From: Mercenaria mercenaria
Taxonomy: Eukaryota; Mollusca; Bivalvia; Venerida; Veneridae
Direction: 5' to 3'
Assembly (NCBI RefSeq): GCF_021730395.1
Contig: NC_069367.1
Span: 68,433,501-68,497,500 of the forward strand
Length of the DNA stretch: 64,000 nt
The notes below the pieces were generated by a model, which was not told where the DNA came from, made no database searches, and worked only from the letters and a program-made list of their open reading frames with translations. A program made the position numbers and the translations under genes. This document shows, piece after piece, positions 1-12,142 of this stretch. Within the stretch, counting starts at the first letter, position 1, and each line of letters opens with the position of its first letter.

Positions 1-1681
1 CTTGTTAAAAAGGTGATCAGATACACATGTTTCGATTTTTGGAAGGCCGTACACGCCATATTGTTATAATTGGCCATTATTCAGCTTCTCCCTTTGATTG
101 TGCGATGACGGGAAGGTAGACGAGTCTATGCCAATTTGCTCTTAAATACCTACTTGAGGGTCTAGTTTGATACATGTCCCCTGTCCTGTTTCGTCGGGTT
201 TCTATTCATGCCCTGGCTTCTGCAAAGTTATTAGTAATTACATTTACGGTTCTGTGGGTTTTATCAATATATGTTGGAGCATGATATAGGCTTACCATGT
301 GTTCTTCGGGTAACTTTCACTTTCATGTTGACAAGGCGGCCAGCAGTATGAAATGTTTTACAAACGAACTAAATGGAACGGAAAAATAATATAGACGGTT
401 TGCTTCAAAAATGCAACAAGTACATCATTATTTCATGTACAATAATTTATACTATATGCCCCTGTGAAGAAGTTTGTAAAGCCATTTTACTTTTATTAAA
501 CATTTACGTCAGGTTCGGGACATGTCATTGTACACCTTGTTGCAGATTTGTTTTAATATCTTTATCTTCTTATGCAGTGCTTCTAACAATATACACGCAC
601 AATATTATCTAGACGATATTCTTAATACGGATAATCCGGTTACTTTTTTCTGAATTGGTGGCTACTATATACAACCGTGAGAGCTCGGGGTAAAACTGAC
701 AAATCTACGATACAAATCGGATACTACTGCTTCATTTTCATCTTTGTATCTCTCAATTTATGACGATTTTATACACAAGAAAACTAATGAGAGGAGGGAT
801 GATTTAAGAAATAATTAATAGCAAAAGAGTGTGTGTGTGTTTGTGTGTGTGTGCGTGTGTGTTCGGGTTTAACGTCTTTCAACACTAACACTATTTATGC
901 ACGATGGACGGTTATACGTAGGGCGTAATAATTTATAGTGAAATTATGTGTACGACGTTTAACCGCCCGAGTGTATAAATAGTGGTAAAACACGGTTCTG
1001 CTATAAATTATTTCCATTCTAATATGCCTTAATCTAAAACAGTTGATAAAATATAGAAGCGCTTCTTCTTGGTCGCAACAAAAATATTGACGTCACCGCA
1101 CGTTAATGTGACGTCATTCTAGCGTAAGTGTTTTAATAGAGACAAGCATATCAGAATATAATTTAAGTGTTGTAATTTTCCAGAATTTGGACCGGGTGTG
1201 CATCTTATGAGCTATATATATTTCTCAATTAATTCGTTTTGACAGGGCGTGTAGTCGTGTGGAAGATTTCAGTAATCGTAATCAAGTCATGTAGCTTAAA
1301 AATAAACTTCGATCAAGGTGCTAAAGTTTTAATATTTTTCACATCGTTATTCAAATTCTTCTACAAAATTAAAAAATAGTTTAAATTTTAGACTTCTGCG
1401 AAGGTGTCTCAAACACATTTTTTGGGGGATTTTGTTTACACCCTTCATAAGATTTAGGATCATGGTATTTTTCCAACTAGTTGGTAAAGTCATAAAACTG
1501 CTTAAACTGAAAGAGGTTATGACGCGTCTGTTTTGAGACGCATCGCATCTTACAACTGGACGCCACACTTCTCTTTGATCGTGTCTGACGGAACAAGCAG
1601 ATGACTATGAACTGCATTGTTCTCAAAGGGACTGTTATCTGTAATCTGCAATGTTGCTATTACAGAATTCAGCTTAGTGCT
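1..1681. other. Intergenic, no gene seen; TG microsatellite at 829-861
   Basis: AT-rich sequence with only short spurious open frames. The one structured item is an interrupted (TG)n tract at 829-861. Confidence 0.6.
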
Positions 1682-1785
1682 AGGGGGTGTGAGGGGTTTT
1701 GCACATGTCATTACCGCCCATGAATAGACTGTTAAACCGAGTCTGCTATTGTTTTGCTTGGTAGCATTCTATGCTTCAAAAGGTT
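1682..1785 (+). repeat. Dispersed repeat, copy 1
   Basis: Begins GGGGTGTGAGGGGTTTTGCA and ends GGTAGCATTCTATGCTTC. It aligns with the copy at 1,938-2,045, with 62,378-62,495, and in part with 2,950-3,015. The family is unnamed here; a SINE or non-LTR tail is possible. Confidence 0.6.
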
Positions 1786-1937
1786 AATTAACTTTCTTCA
1801 AAACAGCGGCCTGAAAATATCGTGTGGCGGCTATTTAAATGTCTAACCATACTTAAACACAGTGTTTTTATATATTCTGGTCCTTTGGAATGATGAATAT
1901 AATTCAATGTTAGTGTAAGAGAAATCCGCTGCAGTGC

Positions 1938-2045
1938 AAGGGGGCGTGAGGGGTGTTGCACATGTCATTACCTCTCATGAACATAATCAAAACGAATCTG
2001 TAATGGTGCCTGGTAGCATTCTATGCTTCCATAAGGATATTTCCA
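1938..2045 (+). repeat. Dispersed repeat, copy 2
   Basis: Shares the GTGAGGGGTGTTGCACATGT start, the CATTAC core and the TGGTAGCATTCTATGCTTCC end with copy 1, about 256 bp away. Confidence 0.6.
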
Positions 2046-2463
2046 CATTTTGTTTTACATGTCATGGCTTCTGTTGCCTGGTGCCTGGTGGTGGGGATAA
2101 AACAGAAATAGTGGAAAATCCACAGGTCGCTCAAATTTTATTTACATTCTGTGACATTGGTAAGGTGGGGTAGGAATGAGGTAAGGTGAGCAAAATAAAC
2201 TGATTTAAGATCCTCGCCGGGTACTTTTGCCACAGACCGGTCCAAGGCAATACCCTACAGTGTTTCTTTGTTCGTTTTTGTCGTCGTGTGTTCGTGTATA
2301 TGTGCCAGTCTTGTGCACTTCAGTGTGCTGTGGGTTGAGCTTGGGACAGGCCGAGTTTTGGTAACTGTTGGATATTTATCCTTTTTGCACACATTTACAC
2401 TTTCCCTAGCTCTGTTGTGTTCTTTCCCTATGTACGTTTGTGTTTGTTAACTCTATCTTTCTT

Positions 2464-2534
2464 ACTATTCCAATATTTTTTGTTTACTATTCCAATAATT
2501 CGTTTTGTTCACTATTCCAATAATTCGTTTTTAT
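2464..2534 (+). repeat. Short tandem repeat, three ~27-bp units
   Basis: Three units built on CTATTCCAATAATTCGTTTT, the first diverged. Confidence 0.6.
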
Positions 2535-2949
2535 GCGTATTTGTATATAGTACTTTTACACCTGCAAATTTTTCAATGCATGGTTGTGTTTTGATGTGGC
2601 TTTCCGTTCATTCCACGAACAGGCGTAGTCAAACCGAGGTTGCAGCCTATTCGTTTCAGACGTGTGGGTCGCCTTTTTTTCTTGTTTGGATCTTTTGATC
2701 ATTTGACGAGTGTTGTTCTTATTTCTGGACCTTTGAGACAACTGAGTTCATTAAGAATTTCGCATTACCTGCAAAGCGGTTTGGAGAGTTTCAAATTTAT
2801 TTACTTCTCAAAACATGAACATGGATCGAATATAAACTGCCACGCTCGTATAAGGCATACCTTTTGGACAAAGTCGCCATATCAATTATACTTGTGTCGC
2901 TGCGATTTGAACAGCCATGATCATGGAATGCAGACTTCTTACACTGAAT

Positions 2950-3015
2950 CGATTTAATATTGCCCGATATTTCTTTGCTTGGTTGCGTTCTATGATTTCA
3001 AGTCATTTTATTCGC
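2950..3015 (+). repeat. Dispersed repeat, partial copy
   Basis: Contains TTTGCTTGGTTGCGTTCTAT, the 3' part of the repeat at 1,682 and 1,938. Just before it, 2,874-2,920 resembles the tail of a tRNA-derived SINE (AGTCGCCATAT, TTGTGTCGCTGCGA). Confidence 0.4.
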
Positions 3016-4270
3016 AAAATGTTTATGTGGCATACATTAGAGTGTAGCGTGCAAAGATCTAGTTACTATTAAATCGTTGTGGTCATTAATGAAACAGCTA
3101 AACAACTGTTAGTATAATCAGCAATTGTTTTGTTTTCTTTGCCGTAATTATTACTCGTGTATGTGGAATAAATGTGAATATGTATCCTACATACGACAGT
3201 TAAGCTCTGAAATATTCTAATGTTCTAATTTAAACAAATACGAAAGACTGAACTATTTAGTTTTGTTGAAATAGTGCCTTCAAGTTGTATAGAGGATATT
3301 TGTTTGTTTCATAATAATAATTTTTTCTCAGGATGCACACTAGGTGCGACAATTTTTAAACCGAGGTAATCTGATGTTCATGAGTGAAAGAAAATCTGAT
3401 TTTTAATTCGAACGCATTGCCTTTATTTCTTGTTTTGTGAATGATTTTAGCAAACAACCGCTCGCTTGATAAAAAATAGATAAATATCCAACAGTGAATT
3501 GCACGTTCCTAAAAATCGCAGCTTCCCCAAATCGCAATACAAAGCATGCGGACATGCACACGACCAATACACATAAAAAATCACACTAGGACAAAACGGT
3601 CAAATCAAGGAACAGACGGACACCTCTGTTGAACGAATCGGAACGATCACTGGCAAAAGCACCACTGGGGAGCTTAAACCGGTTTATGGTGCGCATTTAA
3701 CCGCATTCTTACCCCACAACATTCCAACCTCGGGACAGTGTAGTGAAAAAAATACCCTCGAAAAACAAGGACAAAATTCCAACAGGAACAGCCACATTCA
3801 AAGAACACAGCTGCCCATACAGCACTCCAAATATGCATGTGCAACTGTATACACGCACACAGAACACAGTAACAACAACGAACGCATTAATAACAAAGAA
3901 TAGACAAACATTCACAAAAACATATGCACAACATCCTGACGTAAGCTCAGCTTTATGTCAAGAGTGTTATAAAGTTATCAGTTACATTACTAAGGATGCA
4001 CGCATTTGTATGTCGGTGCAGTAGTAATATAAGTGTTTGCCATTCTTGCGATATCTGCTGATTGTTTATCATTCGTATTCACCTGCATAAGTAGCAGATA
4101 TATGTCTCCTTATGTTTCAGTACTCTACTGAGAACCATGTACTAAATATGTCTCATGCTCATTCATCATTTGTATTCTTTTCACCGTTTACAAATGAAGT
4201 TATTTAAGAGTTTTAGCGTTTAGGCACTCAAAATTATATGGAAATAAAAGATGAAAATGAACATTTTAAA
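3016..4270. other. Intergenic, nothing recognised
   Basis: Open frames on both strands at 3,709-4,024 mirror each other and have no coding signature. Confidence 0.5.
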
Positions 4271-4276
4271 TATTAA

Positions 4277-4282
4277 TTTATT
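4277..4282 (-). terminator. Poly(A) signal of gene A
   Basis: AATAAA on the minus strand, about 30 nt after the stop codon. Confidence 0.55.
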
Positions 4283-4310
4283 TGTTTTCTCTTCTTTGTT
4301 CTGTGAACAG

Positions 4311-7300
4311 TTATATAAACATTCCTCCCCCTATTATGGGACTACACCTTCCTCCTGTACAGCTAGAATCATGAACACATTCTCCATAGCATAAACTATC
4401 ACAAGCTGGTACGCATCTAGTTTGTCCGGTTTCTTGAAAAAAAAGAAAAGTATTTTGGATTATATTTTGCTTTGCTAACACCCGTACAGATTAAATTATT
4501 TTACCTCGTAATATTTTAGAGACCTTGCTGGTGCATTGTTTTCTTTAATACCTTTTGGTCAGACCGTCTTTGACCCAGTAATTTTAAATTAAATTCAAAC
4601 GGGTGTACCCAATAATGAAAATCACTTTGAAAATGTAGAAGTCTATCGGCAATGCACACAAGGCACACATTCACGTGAATTTTGCTATCAACTTAACAGT
4701 TTGCCTTTCAACAGTTTGACCATATTATATTTCTAAGTTGTTTTAAATTTCAAATGAAGCTAGTCTTTACTCTTATGTCCAATATAAAAGCATATTAGCA
4801 GCATAGCAGTGACAAAACCTTCAAAATACGAGGCTTTAAATTGGTAGACTGCCTTTTGACACCTACGATATGACACTTAAGAAAATAAAAACTAATTCTG
4901 GTCATCAGTCTAGTTGTTGTCTAAATTAAATTGTCTCACCTTGGACTTGGTTAACGTTAACATTTCCTGAACTGCTCTCGATACGTCGATTGTTATTGGT
5001 ATTCTGTACATTAATATTTGATCTCTGTCTTTCCGATCTATCAGTTACAACAGTTGGCCGTCGCAGGCCTCCATCAATTACAGGCGGATATACACCCCTC
5101 ACTCTGCCACCACCTATCGGTAACACTGGATCATGATAGATTGGTCGTCGATAGGGATCTCGCGGGTATACAGGGTACAAACGACCTCTGGGCCTTATTC
5201 GCCGTGGATATGCTGTCAATGTAAAAATTAAATTAGTGCTTTATATGTTATTCATTCTGAAAACTTATATCTGAAATATGTGTAAAAGTCTTGATCATAC
5301 TACCCTTAACTAAAAATAGTTTTACACGAATCCTAATAAATCGCTGGAACAGTTTGTTCAACACCAGATGATGGTGGTTTAAGTCAAAACATGATAAGAT
5401 ATCCATCTGAAATTTATTTTTGATGTCATGTTATAAAACACTTGACTGAATGGCTTGCCGGTCAATAGACAAACTTTAAACCTCGGTCTTTCGGACCTCG
5501 TGTTAAAGTTTTGAATATTGACAGGCAACTTGTTCTATGTAAACGATATATAGAAGAACCATCTGTTTATATATCTAAACAATACGAACATATTAAATTC
5601 CTGCAGAATAAATAAATAATAAATCTTTACGTTTTCTATTTATTTAATACTGATAACGAAATTTGAAATATCTAATATTGTATAATAACGCAAGTAAAAT
5701 CTTAAAACGCTTGAAATTTGATGGACATGAACGTTTTGCGTTCAGTAAGAGGACATTACAGTATTAAATATATAGTATATAGAACATATTAGGAATTTTC
5801 CAAAACTCATGTCAAGTGCAGTGTTTTTATAGCCCTTAGTTCTAGGAATTCCTCGAAAACTATTGTCAACAGCACAGGTCGCCCAAAACAACATAAATGA
5901 AAATGCTGCAGGCTCGGTGCAACATTGCATCCAGCAGTATATATGTGTATATATAGCCCATAGTTCAAAGAATTTTTCCAAAACTCATGTCAAATACAGT
6001 ATTACACATATAATCCAAAACCTATGTCAGGTACAGTTTTACATATATAGTACTAAGTAAGTTCAAGGCATAAATTTCTCCAAAACTTATATCAAGTACA
6101 ATATGACATGTATTGTAATTGTTAGTACCAGCAATTTCTCGAATAGTTGTGCCAATGTGTCAAGAACAGTATTTCAATAGACTAAAGTCTGAAACTCGGG
6201 CAATAGTTATGACTTGCCCAAGTCATTTAATCAGTGTATACTGTAAAATAGGTATGAGGGCGAATCATACATGACTCAAAATAACCAAAACATGCAAATA
6301 ATACGTTAGTAATTTATGATCACTCACCATATCCACCGAGTTGTGCGTCTGTGAAATCAGGTAGACCGCATACAACCTGTAAAATAGCTGATTTGTTTTG
6401 AATATCGGCTTGAAAAACATCCATACCCATTCAAAGATAATGATTGTTTTCATATCTACGATTATAATGCCGTGTTTTTATACTTTATCACATTGTGTCA
6501 GTACTGTTACACATGGGACTATGTAGCTTAAGAGAACAAGTATATACAGACTGTGTAATATAAAATGCCGGTGAAGCAAATTTTATAAGGTTAATGTAAT
6601 TTGAACCGAAACAAACCCATTATCTAAACATGTTCTCAAAACGTAACAACAGGCAATTAGTAACATGGCTGAAAGGAGTAAAAACATTTGCTATACAGTA
6701 CAACAAAACAAAGTAAGACCATGTGAGTGATAAATCTTCAAGGGTCATAATGCCTTTGTTTATAATGTATCTGCCACATTTTTGTTACAAACATAAAATG
6801 TATTAATTTCTAGTTTAAGTCCTATTTTTGTTACTGTTTTCTCCAGTATTTGTCAAAGATTTGAATAATAATTAACATAGTCATACGTTTTATTGAATCC
6901 ATTGTTTATAGATCTAACTGTACGATTTACTGTGCAGTATTTGAAGTTTTGCGTTCCAGTGTACTTATACATAACATCTATTTTGACATATGTTTGATCT
7001 GCATTCAACATAAAATGTAAAGCTTTATGGAACTTTAGACTCAAGGGCCCACTCTGTCCATTTTTTCAACACAAGCTGGCACCTGGGTAAAACCACCGAC
7101 CTTCCGTAAGCGAGCTGGATGGCTTCCACATGAAGAATTCAACGCTCTGACTGAGGCTCTAAGCGATGAGGAGCAAATGTTTTGAAGTCAGCGTCTTTAA
7201 CCACTCGGCCACGGAGGCCCCTTTAACACGTCACGGTTATTTTTTGTTTTGATTATTAGGAAATTATTTTGAAAGATAAGTCAAAAATGAAACACAAAAT

Positions 7301-8160
7301 GTGGGTTTGAATATGTTTATGTAAATTGTGCAACACGGATCAATGAATAATGTTTGTAATGAGACATTAAAATAATGTTTTGTTACTTTTTTGCGGAAGC
7401 GTTATTGTTAAAAAGTTATGGTGAATTATTAAAACCTGTTTTATGCCAAGCTTAGTTTACACGAATTCATATTAGCTTCACTGATGAAAGCTTCAAGCTT
7501 CAAACCTTTTTGAACAACTCTAAAGTCCGCTGCGTGGAAAAACCAGTACTGGAGTAATGTGTGTGGTCATGACCCACTCACGACCAGCGGGTTGAACGGC
7601 CGACACCTCAGTTAATAGACTACCGCTTCCCTCAAATGCCGAGCTTAGCATTTATATTAAAGAGTATCCACTTACATTAAAACAACTTAATAGAAAAAAA
7701 TAAAAATAAAACTTGAGTCACGAAGAAATGAACACCGGTATCGAGAAAAAGTAAAATCCATGTATATGTACAACTTGTTAAAATTCACAGCGTTTCAGAC
7801 GCTTGCTATGCACCTAACAAGAATCATTACAAAAATTCATACGTCTGTATGTATAAAAAGCACCTACGACCTATGGACAAAACTATTCAACAAAAGGCTC
7901 ATGAGTTTCCACCAGGGCAAACAAAAAGTGCCGCGATAATGCAAAAAGCAAATTCCGCGAGCCAGAGACTTTCGTTATTGCTAATGTTAATTAAAACTGG
8001 TCTTAATAAAATTTATTTAGAAATAATAAAATGTGAAGTAACAGTTTGAATTAGCTTCTGTTAAATAAGTTGAAAAATAAAACACGTTTTCGCATGTTAT
8101 CAACAAATAAACAATACTTACCAAACAAAGTAAACAGCTAATAAATTTACAAACATCCAT
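4311..8160 (-). CDS. Gene A: secreted cysteine-rich peptide precursor, four exons, unrecognised family
   Basis: Exons on the minus strand: 8160-8122 (ATG start, phase 0, donor GTAAGT), 6376-6328 (phase 1, donor GTGAGT), 5212-4940 (phase 1, donor GTGAGA) and 4432-4311 (stop TAA). The frame is open through all junctions and gives about 160 residues. Residues 1-17 (MDVCKFISCLLCLVVCG) look like a signal peptide. Exon 3 encodes a Pro/Arg/Tyr-rich stretch with PRRIRPRGRLYP, then an Asn-rich linker ending SSSGNVNVNQVQ. Exon 4 encodes six cysteines spaced C-x3-C-x3-C-x3-C-x5-C-x4-C, with an Arg just before the first Cys (possible processing site). The exon-4 acceptor is AAG after a pyrimidine tract. 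Paralogues B and C lie on the same strand with matching architecture, which is the strongest support. Function is unknown: a disulphide-rich antimicrobial or toxin-like peptide, or an extracellular matrix peptide, would fit. Transcription is not shown by the sequence. Confidence 0.85.
5790..6170. repeat. Degenerate ~65-75-bp repeat in gene A intron 2
   Basis: Repeated CCAAAACTCATGTCAAGTAC-like segments followed by TATATAG and AGTTC, four to five diverged units. Confidence 0.5.
7065..7221 (-). mobile_element. tRNA-derived SINE, 3'-truncated, in gene A intron 1
   Basis: The minus strand reads GGCCGAGTGGTTAAAGACGC, an A-box-like tRNA-Leu/Ser head, then the body GAATTCTTCATGTGGAAGCC and AAGGTCGGTGGTTTTACCC. 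It matches the copies at 34,308 and 57,340. No tail remains. Confidence 0.7.
7512..7640 (-). mobile_element. SINE-like fragment
   Basis: The minus strand has a B-box-like region near CTGGTCGTGAGTGGG and GTACTGGTTTTTCCACGC. Weak; called on tRNA-like composition only. Confidence 0.3.
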
Positions 8161-8272
8161 CGCTGTGTGAATTCTTACAAACAAATCTTATTTAAAGAAC
8201 GAAGTCTTTTTGTATCTTAATTTCTTCTCATTAATAAACTTCCCCACGATTTACCTATCAGAACGTACAACA

Positions 8273-8280
8273 TACGTCAA
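8273..8280 (-). promoter_or_regulatory. TTGACGTA motif upstream of gene A
   Basis: TTGACGTA(T) lies 112 bp before the ATG. A TATA-like GATAAAAA is just upstream and TATAAAAA further up near 8,330. The same motif lies at a similar distance before B and C. The core resembles ATF/CREB or C/EBP-type bZIP sites; binding is inferred. Confidence 0.45.
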
Positions 8281-8289
8281 AGCGAGTTT

Positions 8290-9507
8290 TTATCAGTTAA
8301 ATGTGTCAACTTGATTGGTTGTTTTTATAATAGATTATCATCAATCAAATATTATAATTTTGTTTTCAAGACGTAGATGTTATATGATCATTAGTTCACG
8401 ACTTTAAAATCTATCAGTCGAGATGCACAAGGGGTGTTCAGTGTGTAACGGGATAAATAGCGGAATGTATTTACTTTATTTTTAAAAAACATGACTTATT
8501 TTTCTGTAACCCAAAGGGAAAAAAACTGTCACCCTTAACATGAAATGTAAGAGTATAATCCCTGAAGTATCGAGTACGGCAAAAGCAGAAACAGCTACAG
8601 ACCTAAAATCCATCCAGCAAGTGGAAATTATAGAATAATGAAGCAGACGGATATTCCTCAACACAATACATTTAAAATATCGATATGAAAATGGAGGAAG
8701 GTTTAGGGAGTTTAGACTGGTTGTTTGTAAAATGGGGGAGGGGAAGAGAATTAACACCACCAACATACAAAACAACATATAACATAAAACGTACGAACAA
8801 GACGCAATTCAGAATAGGGGCATCGCCTTGTAAGGTCAGAGTCAATTTTACTGAAAACAGTGAGGAAACTCGCGACATGTTTTCCCTAATTCAACTTCTT
8901 AGACGAGCCAGTGTACATATGATATAATAATTCCCCGGCGGGACTAACTGCAACGTACCGCACAATACCAAATTGTTTGAAATAAAACACAAACAGTCAA
9001 TCCGAGGTACCAGTACACCAATGTTATCAAATATTGAACCGTAACATTTTTAGTGTAATAAAACACAGACATAGATTCACCATGAAATAGGAAAACGTAG
9101 CGGTGAACTGTAAATAGGTAAATCACCAAACATATTTTCTCCATCTAGGGTTTTAACAGCAGAAAACAACGAGAGGAGAAAAGAACACAGCTTTATCAAG
9201 CCACAACACATAGCAGGGTATATATGAATGTGTACATGATAAGTATGTACAGAATAACACATAGAAAAAGTTTATTTATACAGTCAACGAGGATGAAACA
9301 CACATCGGGCACGGCTTTGGAACGGATTGTAGCACAGCAAAGGTTGCGAGCGAACCTCACTCTTAACCTCTATCTTTTTACGCATGAAATGCTCTTGTAA
9401 ACTGATATTTTAAGAAAATATACGCATCTACTCAATGTAATATGCAGTAGACAGTGAATAATGAGAAAAAAAAACTGGACTGGTCAGAAGAAAGATATAT
9501 TAAAGCA
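8290..9507. other. Upstream of gene A, nothing recognised
   Basis: Beyond the proximal promoter there is no repeat or coding signal that I can name. Overlapping open frames at 8,482-9,262 lie on both strands and lack conservation marks. Confidence 0.5.
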
Positions 9508-9657
9508 GCAGTTCCTACGGGTCATAGAGTCCTCCACACAATCAAAAGCAGCTCAGTGCAGTTCCTACGGGTCATAGAGTCCTCCACACAATCAAAAGCA
9601 GCTCAGTGCAGTTACTACGGGTCATAGAGTCCTCCACACAATCAAATACAGTAAAGC
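9508..9657. repeat. 50-bp tandem repeat, three near-identical copies
   Basis: Units start at 9,508, 9,558 and 9,608 with GCAGTTCCTACGGGTCATAG. The first two are identical, indicating recent duplication. Confidence 0.9.
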
Positions 9658-10723
9658 GTAGTGTTAAAATGTAAACAAAACATGCGGTGTATCTCAAAAC
9701 AATCGGGTCGTACCGAATATAACGATTACTTAATTCAGTTTGAAAATTGCAGTTAACTCTTGCGAAGTTTTAAGCAACCGGGATTAAAATCAGGTTTTCA
9801 TATACCTCGTCGTAGACAGATCTGTTTTATTATAGTACAATTAAGAATACTATTTGCATAATTTATGATAACGGTAAAGTTTATTTGCAGTATTTTGGGC
9901 CAATTCGTTTCTCTTTTGCGGCGGCACTGCCCGGGTCTATCCGGCGTACGCCATTTTTACGAGATAGGCAAAGCGGCAAATTATACATTTTCGTGATTAA
10001 CATTCAGGTAAACATTTGGAAATTTGGGGTTAATACCAGTAAAGGTAGAAACATTCCACAAGAATATTTTGCTAGCTTATTTGGAGTGAATACTCGACAC
10101 AAAAAGGTCATATATCGCCGAAAAGAAGTCGCAATGAAAACGTAAACAGTAAAGGGTTAAAATATTATTGGCAAACGATAATAAGTAGTGATCACCGGTG
10201 GATTCATTAATAGTGTTGTTTGTATGTCTCATATTATACAAGTTAAACGTAGCGTTCATTAACCACTGTACGTCTCAAATATGGGGCCCTCTTTTACAAA
10301 TTGGCCCAACATGGAATTCATAAGACATAACATCCGCTTTCAAATTAAGAAATTTTGATTTCGGGTAACCGTGATCAATTATATTATGGTGATCATGCGC
10401 ATGTGATGTAAGGGTAGATTTCCAAGAACAAAACCCCAAACACAGGCATAGAGCCATACATCGTAAAATAGTACAAAAAGAAACGGTAACGGGAATATAG
10501 CAGACGGATTGCTTAAAAATCCAACAAGTACATTTTAATTATATGCAAAAAACAAAAATGGATATGGAGTATAATAAAATGGTGGGGGTTATGGGAAATT
10601 GGAAAAAAAATAAGGCTGACTATTCAGCATGGAAAGCCACGCCTTCTACACCGCAGACCACAGAAGTACAAACATGTGCACAGACAAATACACATACACA
10701 GAAAGAGAGAGAACAAACAAAAA
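9658..10723. other. Intergenic, nothing recognised
   Basis: No repeat structure or gene signal. The open frame at 9,885-10,145 is not recognisable. Confidence 0.5.
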
Positions 10724-11078
10724 GACAAGCAGGACAAAAACAACACAGTGGGGCACCTCCTAAGACATACATACACTCAGACCAAACAGACAAGCAGGAG
10801 AAAAACAACACAGTGGCGCACCACCAAAGACATACACACACTCAGACCAAACAGACAAGCAGGAGAAAAACAACACAGTGGCGCACCACCAAAGACATAC
10901 ACACACTCAGACCAAACAGACAAGCAGGAGAAAAACAACACAGTGGCGCACCACCCAACACATACACACACTCAGACCAAACAGACAAGCAGGAGAAAAA
11001 CAACAGATTGGCGCACCACCCAAGACATACACACACTCAGACCAAACAGACAAGCAGGAGAAAAACAACACTGTGGGG
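10724..11078. repeat. 65-bp minisatellite, five copies and a partial
   Basis: Units start at 10,724, 10,789, 10,854, 10,919, 10,984 and 11,049 with GACAAGCAGGAGAAAAACAA. Because 65 is not a multiple of three and the unit lacks stops in several frames, long spurious frames open on both strands. Confidence 0.95.
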
Positions 11079-12134
11079 AGACAACTTTTCTGCACCTGTG
11101 TTTTAAATAAACATCTCTTCCAAGGTCTCCTCATATGTCGAATTAGTTACATACAGTACAAAGTGCGAGGAGTACGTCCGTGGTGACAATGGGAAGCAGA
11201 CTAAGATTTTTAAAGCCAGGCAAATTTTAATTGGTTTGCTTACAATATTCCCTTAACGTTACATTATTCTTGTAATTCAGTTTAAAATATTTACTACTAT
11301 ATTCAACTAAGTTCCTATGCAGTACATTAGGTTTCTATATAAAGCCTTTTACTTTGTGATTTCTAAAGTTAGTAAAGATCAAGCATAGGTTTATACCAAG
11401 GTTTCGTATGCTTCAAACTAAAAACAGATGTGTGACCAAAGATGCACTGCTCATATACTAAGCAGTGGTAGAAATGACCCAAGATGGGTAGATGTTTCTT
11501 CGTCTGTTAGCGTCTACCAAGTTTCTAGCAAACTTGGTATAAAGACCACTAGCCAACACATGCAAGTGACCAATAACTGGTACAAAACTTAAAAAATATG
11601 AAATATAAAATGACTGTCAAGGTTCTAAGAAAATAGACTGCGTATATTTAGAGAAGCAACATTAATATAGCAACTGCACAACAGAGATTTCAGTAATCAT
11701 TGTTTTACAATTTAAACTTATTAAACGAAGGAACTGAATATTTAAACTTGGCTAAGACATAGCTTTAATATTACATTCTATGACCGCCTGAAAAGATGTT
11801 ACGGAATTAACTAGAATAAAGGAAGTAAAGGTTTCAAGCTAGAAAAGAAAATCTATAACGGATGAACAGATATTACTGATAGATAAGTGATGACCACTAT
11901 TTGTCCGTGCACAGACTGGTTTGTAAAATGTCATGTCAGACTGCGTATCGTATATATATGACGTGTCGCCACACTATTCACGTGACGGGAGACATAGAAA
12001 GAGTTTTAAGATTTACAGGAAATACTCCAACACTAATCAGGTAAATGTTCACATATTGAGTCGAGACGTGTCAAATATGTTTAAAATGCGCTTAGTCTAA
12101 ACACTGTCAATATAGACTAACATAATTTCATGAA
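11079..12134. other. Intergenic, nothing recognised
   Basis: AT-rich, no repeats or coding signal noted. Confidence 0.5.
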
Positions 12135-12142
12135 CATCCACC

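Noticed and set aside
3709-4024. Opposed open frames on both strands
   Set aside because: Mirror frames over the same bases with no coding signature on either strand.
9508-9657. CRISPR-like array
   Set aside because: Units are adjacent without unique spacers in a eukaryotic intergenic region. It is a plain tandem repeat.
9885-10145. 86-codon frame with basic C-terminus
   Set aside because: Not recognisable and without a supporting neighbour.
10543-11106. Long open frame (187 codons) on the plus strand with shadows on the minus strand
   Set aside because: It lies over the 65-bp minisatellite and several overlapping frames are open. The protein is a rotating repeat with no family or splice context.
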